Shown here: piece by piece, positions 31,717 to 39,497 of the stretch
How the letters are laid out: each line of letters starts with the position of its first letter
Numbering within the stretch: position 1 is the stretch's first letter
Source of the DNA: Verrucomicrobiaceae bacterium
GTDB lineage: Bacteria > Verrucomicrobiota > Verrucomicrobiia > Verrucomicrobiales > Akkermansiaceae
Assembly: GCA_027485995.1 (NCBI GenBank)
Contig: JAIXPW010000141.1
Coordinates: 1-45,679, forward strand
DNA: 45,679 nucleotides
Reading direction: 5' to 3'
Notes under the pieces: generated by a model
Seen by the model: the letters and a program-made list of their open reading frames with translations, nothing else
Databases searched by the model: none
Told to the model about the DNA's origin: nothing
Program-made: the position numbers and the translations under genes

Positions 31717-32646
31717 ATGTCCGTTGAGTTCAAAGACTACTACACCACCCTCGGCGTCGCCCGCGATGCCAGCGAGGCCGAGATCAAGAAGGCCTTCCGC
31801 AAACTTGCGCGGAAGCACCACCCGGACGTCGCCACCGACAAGAAGGCGGCGGAGGAGAAGTTCAAGGAGATCAACGAGGCCCACGAGGTGCTGAGCGACC
31901 CCGAGAAGCGGAAAAAATACGACCAGCTCGGAGCCGATTGGCAAAACGCCGGAGCCTACCCGCGCGGCGGACATGGCGGCGGTGGGCCCGACTTCCAGTT
32001 CGGCGGCACTGGCTTCAGCGATTTCTTCGAGCAGTTCTTCAGCGGCGGCAGTCGTCAGGGCTTTTCCGGTCGCGGACCTGCCACTCGCTCGCGTCGCGGT
32101 GGAGATGTGGAAGGCGATCTGCTCGTCACCCTGGAGGAGGCGATGAACGGCACCATCCGCCCCATCACCCTGCAATCGACCAACCCGCAAACCGGGGCGA
32201 CCGAGAAGCAAACCTTCAAGGTCAAGATCCCCGCCGGAGTCACCGATGGTACCCGCATCCGAGTCGCCGGCCAGGGCCAGGCCGGACTCGGCGGTGGCGC
32301 TTCAGGCGACCTCTTCCTCAACGTCCGCCACGCCGCACATCCGGAGTTCACCACCGATGGCGCCGACCTCATTCACGAGCTGGACATCGCGCCATGGGAG
32401 GGGGTGCTCGGTGGTCAGGTTTCGGTGCCTTCACTCGATGGCCCGATCAAACTCAAGATTCCCGCCGGTGCCGAAAGCGGCCAGCAGCTCCGCGTCCGGA
32501 GCCGTGGCCTGCCGAATGGGAAAGACTCGCGTGGGGATTTCTACGTGACACTCAATCTCGTCCTGCCCGATTCCATCAGCGACGATGAGCGTGCACTTTG
32601 GGAAAAGTTGAGGGACATTTCCAGCTTCAAGCCGCGCTCCAATTGA
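31717..32646 (+). CDS. DnaJ-family co-chaperone (CbpA-like, no zinc finger)
   Basis: This 309-residue Hsp40 stimulates the ATPase of DnaK and hands over unfolded substrates. Residues 1-70 are the J-domain (DYYTTLGVARDASEAEIKKA, KHHPDV with the essential HPD, DPEKRKKYDQLG). A Gly/Phe-rich linker follows (about 75-125), then two beta-barrel peptide-binding domains (VTLEEAMNGTIRPITL, IPAGVTDGTRIRVAGQGQ, IPAGAESGQQLRVRSRGLP). It lacks the CxxCxGxG zinc finger, so it is CbpA/type II-like rather than DnaJ. No CIRCE element is visible in the 173-bp gap upstream. The stop overlaps the start of the DUF1287 gene by 1 bp. Confidence 0.93.
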   Translation: MSVEFKDYYTTLGVARDASEAEIKKAFRKLARKHHPDVATDKKAAEEKFKEINEAHEVLSDPEKRKKYDQLGADWQNAGAYPRGGHGGGGPDFQFGGTGFSDFFEQFFSGGSRQGFSGRGPATRSRRGGDVEGDLLVTLEEAMNGTIRPITLQSTNPQTGATEKQTFKVKIPAGVTDGTRIRVAGQGQAGLGGGASGDLFLNVRHAAHPEFTTDGADLIHELDIAPWEGVLGGQVSVPSLDGPIKLKIPAGAESGQQLRVRSRGLPNGKDSRGDFYVTLNLVLPDSISDDERALWEKLRDISSFKPRSN

Positions 32647-33224
32647 TGACCGCCATGATCCGTCCTCTCCTGCTACTCGGCTGCCTTCTGCTTCCGCTTC
32701 GGGCGGAAACTTCGCCGCTCAAGCTCGTCGAAGCCGCACGGAAACAAGTCGGCGTCACGACGTTGTATGACCCGGCCTACGTGAGCCTCGCCTTTCCGAA
32801 TGGGGACGTCCCGATCGAACGCGGCGTCTGCACCGACGTCGTCATCCGCGCCTTCCGCAGCGGGCTTTCTCAGGATCTCCAGAAGCTGGTCAACGAGGAC
32901 ATGCGCGGAAATTTCTCCGCCTACCCGAAACAATGGGGCCTTTCGAAGCCGGACAAGAACATCGACCACCGCCGCGTTCCGAACCTTCAGACCTTCTTCA
33001 AGCGCAAGGGCTGGTCGCTCGCCGTCACCAAATCCGCCGCCGACTATCTGCCTGGCGACATCGTTACCTGCACCGTCCCACCGAACCTCCCGCATGTGAT
33101 GATCGTCAGCGACAAGAAGGCCGCCGATCAAACACCGCTGGTCCTCCACAACATCGGTCGCGGAGCCCAGGAAGAAGAATGCCTCTTCACTTACCCGCTC
33201 ACCGGGCATTACCGGGTGAAGTAG
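32646..33224 (+). CDS. Exported DUF1287 protein
   Basis: This 192-residue protein has an N-terminal signal peptide (about residues 1-22, ending LPLRA) and one DUF1287 domain. Conserved segments: AARKQVGVTTLYDPAYVSLAFPNGDVP, RGVCTDVVIRAFRSG (a Cys followed by a helix, as in cysteine hydrolases), LQKLVNEDM, DKNIDHRRVPNL, LPGDIVTC and PHVMIV (His on a strand). The pattern of Cys and His suggests an NlpC/P60-like fold, but enzymatic activity is not shown by the sequence. Translation is coupled to the DnaJ-like gene (TGATG). Confidence 0.88.
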   Translation: MTAMIRPLLLLGCLLLPLRAETSPLKLVEAARKQVGVTTLYDPAYVSLAFPNGDVPIERGVCTDVVIRAFRSGLSQDLQKLVNEDMRGNFSAYPKQWGLSKPDKNIDHRRVPNLQTFFKRKGWSLAVTKSAADYLPGDIVTCTVPPNLPHVMIVSDKKAADQTPLVLHNIGRGAQEEECLFTYPLTGHYRVK

Positions 33225-33269
33225 GCCCAGCAACCTTGCCAGACGCCTTGTTTCCGCCTACGTTGAGTC

Positions 33270-33539
33270 ATGGGCATCACCATTACCCTCCCCGAAGAAG
33301 TGGCCAGCGTCCTCGGGAGCGGACGAGAGGAGCGCGAGCAGCGCGCCTGCGAGAGCATCGCCTTGGAACTGTATCGAGAGGGGAAGATTTCCCTGCGGAC
33401 GATGGGTCGTCTGGCCGGTGTGGGAGATGATTACTGGGCGGCGGACGCCTTCCGCGCGCGTTTCGGACTCCCGGTGAACACCGAGGCGGAGGATGGAGAA
33501 AATGAGCAGGCCTCGATCAATCTCCTGCTTGGATCATGA
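33270..33539 (+). CDS. Probable antitoxin, UPF0175-like
   Basis: This 89-residue protein is predicted to be the antitoxin of the third toxin-antitoxin pair. MGITITLPEEVASVLGSG at the N-terminus, then ESIALELYREGKISLRTMGRL and AGVGDDYWAADAFRARFGLPVN, match the layout of UPF0175 proteins, with a helical DNA-binding part. Its stop overlaps the PIN gene's ATG (ATGA). It starts 45 bp after the DUF1287 gene. Family identity is reasonable; function is inferred from the position. Confidence 0.78.
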   Translation: MGITITLPEEVASVLGSGREEREQRACESIALELYREGKISLRTMGRLAGVGDDYWAADAFRARFGLPVNTEAEDGENEQASINLLLGS

Positions 33540-34021
33540 TCCTGATCGTGGCCGACACCGGGCCTCTTAATTATCTGATCCAGATCGGCTGTGTGGATCT
33601 GCTCTTTGAGTTGGTTGAAACCGTTGTACTTCCCGATTCAGTATTGCGGGAGCTGAAATCAGAGAATGCTCCGTTGAACGTCAGGGAATGGGCGAAAAAC
33701 CTGCCAGCGTGGGTGGAGGTCAGGGCGGCGTGTTCCATGATGACTGTGAAGCCAGAGCTTTCCTATGCGGATTGCGAAGCGATTTCCCTGGCAAAGGAGT
33801 TGAATGCCCTGCTGCTCATGGACGACCGAAGAGCAAGACGGGCCGCCACCGATCAGTCGGTCCGCACCCTCGGTACACTGGGTCTCCTTGAAGCCGCATC
33901 GGCCAAAGGATTGATCCAGCTTTCCGTTGCAGTAGAGCGTCTGCGGGCGACCAACATGTTCATTTCCGATGAACTGATTGCCCAGGCGCTTCGACGCGAT
34001 TCAGACAGGCGTGGAGCCTAG
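33536..34021 (+). CDS. PIN-domain protein, DUF3368 type (probable toxin)
   Basis: This 161-residue protein of the DUF3368 branch of PIN ribonucleases is usually paired with UPF0175. Acidic residues: Asp7 (IVADTGPLNYLIQIG), Glu39 (SVLRELKSE), Asp79 (LSYADCEAISLAKEL) and Asp96/97 (LLLMDDRRARR), and RTLGTLGLLEAASAKGLI near the C-terminus, which are typical. Toxicity by RNA cleavage is inferred from the family. The start codon overlaps the antitoxin's stop. It ends convergently with 34093-34683. Confidence 0.85.
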   Translation: MILIVADTGPLNYLIQIGCVDLLFELVETVVLPDSVLRELKSENAPLNVREWAKNLPAWVEVRAACSMMTVKPELSYADCEAISLAKELNALLLMDDRRARRAATDQSVRTLGTLGLLEAASAKGLIQLSVAVERLRATNMFISDELIAQALRRDSDRRGA

Positions 34022-34092
34022 AGATACCGCCCCCTTCTGGAGGAGCATCAGTTCGTCAAACAAACGGCCCGGCAGCGAAAGCCGAAACACAT

Positions 34093-34683
34093 TCAGGAGC
34101 CCGCGATCTCGTGTTTTCGGATGTGGTTGAGGATTTCCAGCTCGCGGAAGCCGAGGGCGTGGTGATGGGTGAAAAAGGAATCGAGGACCGTGAAGGCGGA
34201 TTCGGCCAGGGCGAGGCGGGCGTCGAAGACTGATTGGTCAGCGTTCAGTAGATCAGCCATGGTCATGGCTTCGACGAGCTGGCGCTTCTGCCAGACCTTG
34301 GTTTGGATGAAGCCCACCAGATCGCCGAGGCAGTCGAGGGCGTAGCGATGCTCGTCGCTCGGCTGGTTTCTGACGATGAGCCCGCAGACAAAGGCGTGGC
34401 AAAGCGGCGGGCGCCCGGTGGTGAGCTTGCAGCCGGTGCTGCCAAGGTAACCGGACTTCGGATCGAAGGTCTGTCCGGCCCCGTGCACGGCCAGTAGAAA
34501 AGGACTATCGAAGGCTTCTCGGCAGATTCCCACGCGACAGCAGGGCGTCTTGCAAACCCCGCAATACGGGGCGCAGATTCCCTGCATCAGCCCGCTGACC
34601 TTCAACTCGAATGAGCGGTAGGTTTCCAGCGTCGAGTTGAATTCGCAGGCAGTGATGGCGTTGGAGGTTGGAGCTGGGAGCAC
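34093..34683 (-). CDS. Cysteine-cluster protein, YkgJ-like
   Basis: The start is uncertain: GTG 34683 gives 196 residues and good codon use after it; the open frame upstream to ATG 34812 has lower GC3 and looks non-coding. Cysteines cluster as C37-x3-C41-x2-C44-x3-CC(48,49)-x4-C54 (CAPYCGVCKTPCCRVGIC), with C85, C95 and C100 (GCKLTTGRPPLCHAFVC). This resembles the YkgJ/UPF0153 zinc- or iron-binding layout (CxxCC ... RPxxC). The C-terminal half is helical (AMTMADLLNADQSVF) and has HHH. No signal peptide is seen, so it is probably cytoplasmic. It may bind an Fe-S cluster or zinc; function is unknown. Confidence 0.65.
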   Translation of the reverse strand: MLPAPTSNAITACEFNSTLETYRSFELKVSGLMQGICAPYCGVCKTPCCRVGICREAFDSPFLLAVHGAGQTFDPKSGYLGSTGCKLTTGRPPLCHAFVCGLIVRNQPSDEHRYALDCLGDLVGFIQTKVWQKRQLVEAMTMADLLNADQSVFDARLALAESAFTVLDSFFTHHHALGFRELEILNHIRKHEIAGS

Positions 34684-35022
34684 TCCGGCAAGGAGCGGCA
34701 GGCCATGACGACTGCTTTCCTTGGGATTCAAAGGCGAAAAGTCGTGAAAGGGTAGCGGCCAATCAAGTTTGCTGCCTAGGCGCCTTTGCCGATCTCCCCC
34801 CAGGTATCCCAAACGTCGCGAAACCTTTCCTTCTCCTCTCCTTCATCGCTTCGCCGCTCACCGCCGGAAGCCAGACGATCGAGAACGCCTCCCACTCCAC
34901 CCTCAGCTGCGCGAAGGGCGTCCCCCGGAAATGGGCGGCGGTGAAGTTTTTTTTCTGAAGTTCAATTGAAGGCCCGTCGCGCCTCACGAGACCGCAGCCG
35001 CAGGCTTTGTTTGAAACGAAAG
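34684..35022. other. Long intergenic region, possible gene remnant
   Basis: About 340 bp without a convincing gene. On the plus strand from about 34806 to 34958, one frame has high GC3 and reads like a broken secreted protein (PNVAKPFLLLSFIASPLTAG..., ending KWAAVKFFF), but no start codon is near. The minus strand is open in the same place, so this is uncertain. A run of eight T residues (34948-34955) lies near its end. No promoter or RNA gene is evident. Confidence 0.3.
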
Positions 35023-35052
35023 CGCCCCGTGACCGGTGAGGGCCACGGGGCG
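35023..35052 (-). terminator. Terminator hairpin after the rlpA-like gene
   Basis: CGCCCCGTG (35023-35031) and CACGGGGCG (35044-35052) form a 9-bp GC-rich stem around a 12-nt loop. On the minus strand a T-rich CTTTCGTTTC follows. It lies 54 bp beyond the stop of the RlpA-like gene. Confidence 0.75.
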
Positions 35053-35106
35053 AGGGTTTCTTGGTTGAAAGGCATCCCGGGTGACAGTCCGGGACGACTT
35101 GAAGGC

Positions 35107-35532
35107 TCAGGATTCGCTTTTCCCGAGGACCTCCAGCTTGACCGGGGCGACGCCGCGCGAGGCAAAGCCAAGGCGTTCGGCGACTCCGATGGTCACATCA
35201 ATGACGCGCCCCTTGATGAAGGGACCGCGGTCGGTGATGGTGACGACTTCCGATTTGCCGTTGGCCATGTTGACCACTCGGACCTTGCTGCCCATCGGAA
35301 GGGTCTTGTGAGCAGCGGTCGCGGCGTTGTTGTTGAGGCGGGCCCCACTGGCGGTGCGGCTGCCTCCATTGGTACGGACCGAGTACCAGGATGCTTTCCC
35401 ATGCTGCACCCCCGAGATCCTCCACGATTCCGTGGAGGCTGAGGTGGCTGCGCTGGTCGAGGCGCAGCTTGGGATCGTAATGACTCCAGCGATTGCCAGG
35501 GCCACGGACTTGAATTTCCGGGTCATGTTCAT
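35107..35532 (-). CDS. rlpA: RlpA-family lipoprotein (DPBB domain)
   Basis: This 141-residue outer-membrane lipoprotein (lipobox IPSC, Cys23) has the double-psi beta-barrel of RlpA, a lytic transglycosylase that cuts glycan strands lacking stem peptides at the division septum. Seen: GKASWYSVRTNGGSRTASGA, AATAAHKTLPMGSKVRVVN, SEVVTITDRGPFIKGRVIDVT and AERLGF; the catalytic Asp (TITDRGPF) and core motifs are present. There is no SPOR domain, so this is the short form. A GAAGGGC Shine-Dalgarno site precedes ATG 35532. Confidence 0.92.
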   Translation of the reverse strand: MNMTRKFKSVALAIAGVITIPSCASTSAATSASTESWRISGVQHGKASWYSVRTNGGSRTASGARLNNNAATAAHKTLPMGSKVRVVNMANGKSEVVTITDRGPFIKGRVIDVTIGVAERLGFASRGVAPVKLEVLGKSES

Positions 35533-35727
35533 CGTTAGTTGCCCTTCGCGGGCCCGGTTGGTGTAAGTGTCACAGAATCATCGGGCAAGGAAAAAGGGCC
35601 TACGTGGATTCCGTCATTTTTGTCGAAACCATGGGGGATATCGGGGATCTATTTCGGAAATCCTTACCATTTTCTCGCCCTTTCGGCCCGGCGTTTGCTG
35701 TTTCGGACCGCTATGAGGGGATCATGG

Positions 35728-36387
35728 ATGCCTTCGAGCCGGGATCGGTTCTGCCAAGCGGATTTTGCCCTTTTGACCGAGGTGCTCGCGCCGGGTGACC
35801 AGCGTCGACACCTCGTCCGACTTTGGGACGATCCGGAAGCCCTGCGGGAAATCCTCGACCTGAAGGAGGTGCTGCGGGCGGTGCTGGATTCGCCCTCGGC
35901 CCTTCAGGTTTCCGCCGCGTTCTATTTCTACGTCGTCGTGCGCCATGCCTTCCTTCAGGCGGGTCTGGAGGACGCGGACCTCGCCGACTACGTGGCCGGG
36001 GTGCTGGCGGGTCGGGTCGGCGCCGAGCCGGGCGATGCCTTTCTCGACGCCGCCCGAGGCATCACGCACGCCGCCGATTTCCTCTCGATCCTCGAAACCG
36101 CCCAGGGTCGGATGCGCTTTCATCTCCAGCTCGCAGCAGGAAACCAGTTTCTCGTCCTCACCGGCCTGTATCCCGGCTTCCTGAAACAGCGGGCGGAACG
36201 ACGTGGCGCGCCCGACGTGGAATTTTATGAAGCGTTTGCGGGTCGGGCCTTCCGTGGGGCCGCCGACAACCCCGAAGCCCCAACCGGGACCCCACGTCGT
36301 CTGCTCGGAAGCCTGGCCGATGCCATGCCACTCGCCCGCCGGACGCTGAACCGGATGACGGAGGAGTTCGTGTTTCTGGGGGATTGA
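35728..36387 (+). CDS. Hypothetical cytoplasmic protein
   Basis: This 219-residue protein is not recognised. ATG 35728 is preceded at good distance by GAGGGG, which decides the start; the open frame further upstream has poor codon use. It is mainly alpha-helical (FALLTEVLAPGDQRRHLVRL, ALREILDLKEVLRAVLDSP), with the aromatic stretch VSAAFYFYVVVRHAFLQAGL and, in the middle, HAADFLSILETAQGRMRFHLQ and LTGLYPGFLKQRAERRGAPD. No membrane segment longer than the weak one at VSAAFYFYVVV is seen, and no known motif. The small membrane protein gene 36443-36832 follows after 55 bp on the same strand. Confidence 0.7.
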   Translation: MPSSRDRFCQADFALLTEVLAPGDQRRHLVRLWDDPEALREILDLKEVLRAVLDSPSALQVSAAFYFYVVVRHAFLQAGLEDADLADYVAGVLAGRVGAEPGDAFLDAARGITHAADFLSILETAQGRMRFHLQLAAGNQFLVLTGLYPGFLKQRAERRGAPDVEFYEAFAGRAFRGAADNPEAPTGTPRRLLGSLADAMPLARRTLNRMTEEFVFLGD

Positions 36388-36442
36388 GGCAAGGGCGAGC
36401 TTGGAGATTGTGAACGCACCCGGATTGCGGAAACGTCCGCCC

Positions 36443-36832
36443 ATGGAGCCACCTGCTGACACCTGCCGACGTTGGGATCTTTTTGGGACCGTATTGACTT
36501 CCGTGATCCTCGCGGCGGGCGCGTCGATCGCCTTGTTCGGCACTCAGGTCCTGGGACACGCCAAGGAGATGTATGGTGAACTGGGGGATTCCGAGCTGCC
36601 ACTTGTCTCAAATTTCGCCATGAAGCTCCAGCAGGCTCAACTGCCTGCAGCGTTCATCATTTCGCTTCTGTTCCTCGGGATTTTCATCCTCGTGAAAATC
36701 CCCGACCGCCAACGTGCGAATCTTTACGCGGGGCTGACCGGCATGCTGCTCGGTCTGACCGGCGGCGGGCTGATTGCCGTCGCCCTGCTGCCGATGATCA
36801 AAATCATCAGCACGATGGGAACGTCGATCTGA
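36443..36832 (+). CDS. Hypothetical membrane protein
   Basis: This 129-residue protein is not recognised. ATG 36443 is preferred over an upstream TTG at 36401. Three transmembrane segments: about residues 12-38 (FGTVLTSVILAAGASIALFG), 67-85 (LPAAFIISLLFLGIFILV) and 95-120 (LYAGLTGMLLGLTGGGLIAVALLP). The loop between the first two carries HAKEMYGELGDSELPLVSNF. It may be co-transcribed with the preceding hypothetical gene. A hairpin (36915-36932) separates it from the convergent glycosidase-like gene. Confidence 0.65.
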   Translation: MEPPADTCRRWDLFGTVLTSVILAAGASIALFGTQVLGHAKEMYGELGDSELPLVSNFAMKLQQAQLPAAFIISLLFLGIFILVKIPDRQRANLYAGLTGMLLGLTGGGLIAVALLPMIKIISTMGTSI

Positions 36833-36914
36833 GCGGAAAACTCGGAGCGATCGGTGCCCGCGTCCGGCGGCACCCCAGAGGCCGGAATTGCCCTCAATCT
36901 ACTTGTTTTCATCA

Positions 36915-36932
36915 GCCTGGAAAGCTCCAGGC
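36915..36932. terminator. Hairpin between convergent genes
   Basis: GCCTGGA (36915-36921) pairs perfectly with TCCAGGC (36926-36932) around AAGC. There is no T-run on either side. It lies between the 3' ends of 36443-36832 and 36957-38672 and may act for both. Confidence 0.45.
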
Positions 36933-36956
36933 GACTTGCTTCACTTGAGAAGGATT

Positions 36957-38672
36957 TCACCTGAACAACGACTCCACCCCCATCGCCGACTTCCGCAGGA
37001 ACTTCGGGATCTTTTTCGGGAAGCGCTTCTGGAAAAATCGGAAGGCGATGCCGAGCAGATTCAGCGTGAACAGGTGATCGACGAAGCGGTAGCCGCGCTT
37101 GTTCCGGAGCAGCAGGGCGGTGGTCCATTTCAGGGTGCGGCGCTTGACGTGGAAGTCGCTGAAATCCGTCTTGATGCGGTAGCGGCGGCTCTTCGGCCAG
37201 CGGGCCTTGTAGGCCTTCTTGGCGGCGAGAATGTCCTGTTGGATCGTGCTTTCCTCGTCTGAAAAGTAGAAGCGGCGGGCCAGCAGGATGAGGTGGAAGA
37301 GATCGCGCATGTGCTCGAGGTCCTCAATGGGAAGCTTTGCCGTTTCCGCCAGTTCCAGCATCCGTGGAAACAGGGCGAAGGCGGCTTCTCCAGCACGCAG
37401 GGCCTGCCCGCGATCCTCGACGAAGTGCCTCAAGGCCGCGCGAACGGCTTGGTTGATGAACAGGCTGTCCCAGTAAACGTGCAGCAGCGGCGGGATGCGG
37501 ACGCGGCGGAAGAATAGCTTCTGCTTGGCAAAATCCCCGACGTAAAGCAGCTCGCGGATGAGCGTGTCGGCATGCCGCAGCAACTCCAGGGTCGCTGCGG
37601 ATCGGGCTTCTCCGACGATGCCGGTGATGGCTTGCTCGACGGAGTGGTGATCCTTGAAAATCCGCAGGGCTGCCAGAGTGTTGAAGCGGATCCAGACATC
37701 GCGTTGCTCGGGTTCCAGGAAGGCCCGACGCTGGAAGCGATGCCAGCCACCGGTCTGGCACCAGATGGAAAGACCGACGACGTTTTCCGCCTTTTCCAGT
37801 TCACGGGCCATGCGTTCGCAGTCCCAGCCGGTGAACGAGGGATACTCGCCCGCGCCCTCGTATTCGCGACGGGCCTGGAGTTCGAGGAGCTTCGGCTGCT
37901 TGACCGAAAAGAAGGCCGGGTTGACCGGGAGGTAGCGGAAAAAGTCGCTCTCGCCGTGTTTCATCGAGACAATGAAGTTCGGTGAGTCGATCCCGTCGAG
38001 CGTACGGGCCAGGGTTTTCCGGTGCCAGATCAGGTCGCCGATCGGATGGGCCCCGACGGTCCAGGTGCGGAGGATCAGCGTGCGGTCGCGCTGCTCGAAT
38101 TCCGGCAGCAGCTGCCTGATGAGCCGCTTGGCATCGCCCGGCGTTTTCAGATGAAGGTGAGTGCGGAGCGGGTCGGTGACGTCGAGTCCGTCGCTTTCGC
38201 CGATGCGGAGGATGAGCCCGGAGAGCTGGGGGAAATCGTCGAGCACGCCCCGAATCAGCTCGCGATAGTAGGCGTTGAGAACGGAGGGGGATTCACCGAT
38301 TGCATTCAGCACGCCGGGGGTGGTGGGCAGGACGTCCGAGGTCAGGAAAATCCCGAGGCCGAACTCGTGTTTCAGGAGGTCGAAGAGGGTGGTGAACTCC
38401 TCCCGAAAAACCGTGATTCCGGCGGCGACCTCCGGCTCATGCGCGTGATGTGGGGCCAGGTGGGCGAGGTCATCCATCGACAGGGCGTTGAATCCGGCCG
38501 CGAGCGCCTCAGCGGCGAGACGGCGCAGATCCTCGGCAACAAGATTCCAGTTGGCACGCCGCTCGGGACCGCTCAGGGTTAAACGGTTGAACGGAATTTT
38601 TGACCAGTTGATACGACGCGTTTCGTAGCCACGAAAGAACGGACCCATGCCATCGAGAAGGAACCATTTCAT
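36957..38672 (-). CDS. Glycosidase-like TIM-barrel protein
   Basis: This 571-residue protein from ATG 38672 (MKWFLLDGMGPFF) has no signal peptide. The N-terminal part (about 40-340) looks like a TIM barrel of alpha-glucuronidase (GH67/GH115) style: LAAEALAAGFNALSMDDL, VFREEFTTLFDLLKHEFG, LGIFLTSDVLPT, LSGLILRIGESDG (acidic residues at a strand end), LILRTWTVGAHPIGD and VSMKHGESDFFRYLPVNPAFF. The C-terminal 200 residues are helical, with many Arg/Lys. No family is secure and catalytic residues cannot be named with confidence. It is divergent from the Verru_Chthon cassette with 168 bp between. Confidence 0.65.
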   Translation of the reverse strand: MKWFLLDGMGPFFRGYETRRINWSKIPFNRLTLSGPERRANWNLVAEDLRRLAAEALAAGFNALSMDDLAHLAPHHAHEPEVAAGITVFREEFTTLFDLLKHEFGLGIFLTSDVLPTTPGVLNAIGESPSVLNAYYRELIRGVLDDFPQLSGLILRIGESDGLDVTDPLRTHLHLKTPGDAKRLIRQLLPEFEQRDRTLILRTWTVGAHPIGDLIWHRKTLARTLDGIDSPNFIVSMKHGESDFFRYLPVNPAFFSVKQPKLLELQARREYEGAGEYPSFTGWDCERMARELEKAENVVGLSIWCQTGGWHRFQRRAFLEPEQRDVWIRFNTLAALRIFKDHHSVEQAITGIVGEARSAATLELLRHADTLIRELLYVGDFAKQKLFFRRVRIPPLLHVYWDSLFINQAVRAALRHFVEDRGQALRAGEAAFALFPRMLELAETAKLPIEDLEHMRDLFHLILLARRFYFSDEESTIQQDILAAKKAYKARWPKSRRYRIKTDFSDFHVKRRTLKWTTALLLRNKRGYRFVDHLFTLNLLGIAFRFFQKRFPKKIPKFLRKSAMGVESLFR

Positions 38673-38799
38673 GTCGAATCTGCCTGAGTCTGGAGGCGGA
38701 TTGCGGATTGACCAAAGGGACTTTATGACGAGATCGTCACTCGGGCCCGTTTGCGGCGGGTCGCGTGCAAAGCGAGTCTTCTGTGTGTTTACTAGGTGT

Positions 38800-38814
38800 T
38801 GGCACGGCCCCTGC
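38800..38814 (+). promoter_or_regulatory. Sigma-54 (-24/-12) promoter of the Verru_Chthon cassette
   Basis: TGGCACGGCCCCTGC matches the sigma-54 consensus TGGCACGNNNNTTGC at 10 of 11 fixed positions, with the essential GG and GC at the right spacing. Transcription should start near 38826, 15 bp before the GTG of the first cassette gene. Sigma-54 control is known for type IV pilin genes in other bacteria. Confidence 0.75.
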
Positions 38815-38840
38815 ACTCATTTCCCCCGGATTTACGCGCT

Positions 38841-39497
38841 GTGACCCGAATTTCGACATCCCCCCCGCCTTTCAAAAGGGCCGCATTTTCGTTGATCGAA
38901 CTGCTGGCGGTGATGGCTGTGATCACGATCCTGCTGGCCGTTGGCATCAAGATTCTCGGTGGAACCTCCTCCCAGGCGCGGAAAACTGCCACCGATGCGC
39001 TCGCGGCATCGATCGAGCAGGCCCGTTCCAAGGCAATCACCTCCCGCTCCACGGTCATCCTGGCCCTGGCCGAGCCTGGCGACCTGCCCACCGTTGATGA
39101 TCGATGCCGTCTGGGCCTTTTCCAGGTCACCAACTGGCCGGCCTCCGCCACCACGGTGGACGCGACCCTGCTCCAGCGCTGGCAACCGCTGCCGACAGGC
39201 GCGATTCCCTACGGCGGCGATTACCAGGGCATCCGCAATCCCTATGACCTTCCCGAGTTGACCGTCCGCTACACCTCGGCCGGCAAGCAGTTGCAAATCA
39301 ACGTGCATGCCATCGCCTTCACCCCCCGCGGAGGGCTCCAGTGGCCGACAGGCTCTGATCCCTTGGTGATGCGTATTGCAGAAGGCGGCTACCGCAGTGG
39401 AAAGGCAATGCCTGACCTCCGTGGCGAGTCGAAGGGGGTTTCGGAAAACAGGCTACAAATCGGTCGCGTCGTCGCGCGGCCCTGGAGGATCGACTGA
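38841..39497 (+). CDS. Verru_Chthon cassette protein D (pseudopilin)
   Basis: This 218-residue pilin-like protein is first in the cassette. GTG 38841 is chosen as it gives a short leader before the prepilin motif. The leader (about 14 residues, PPPFKRAA) is followed by FSLIELLAVMAVITILLAVG, with Glu at +5; the residue before the cleavage site is Ala, where Gly is usual. The rest is extracytoplasmic: SSQARKTATDALAASIEQAR (stalk helix), SKAITSRSTVILALAEPGD and FTPRGGLQWP. It resembles GspH/FimT minor pseudopilins, as D proteins do. Its stop overlaps the B start by 1 bp. The sigma-54 promoter lies just upstream. Confidence 0.88.
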   Translation: MTRISTSPPPFKRAAFSLIELLAVMAVITILLAVGIKILGGTSSQARKTATDALAASIEQARSKAITSRSTVILALAEPGDLPTVDDRCRLGLFQVTNWPASATTVDATLLQRWQPLPTGAIPYGGDYQGIRNPYDLPELTVRYTSAGKQLQINVHAIAFTPRGGLQWPTGSDPLVMRIAEGGYRSGKAMPDLRGESKGVSENRLQIGRVVARPWRID

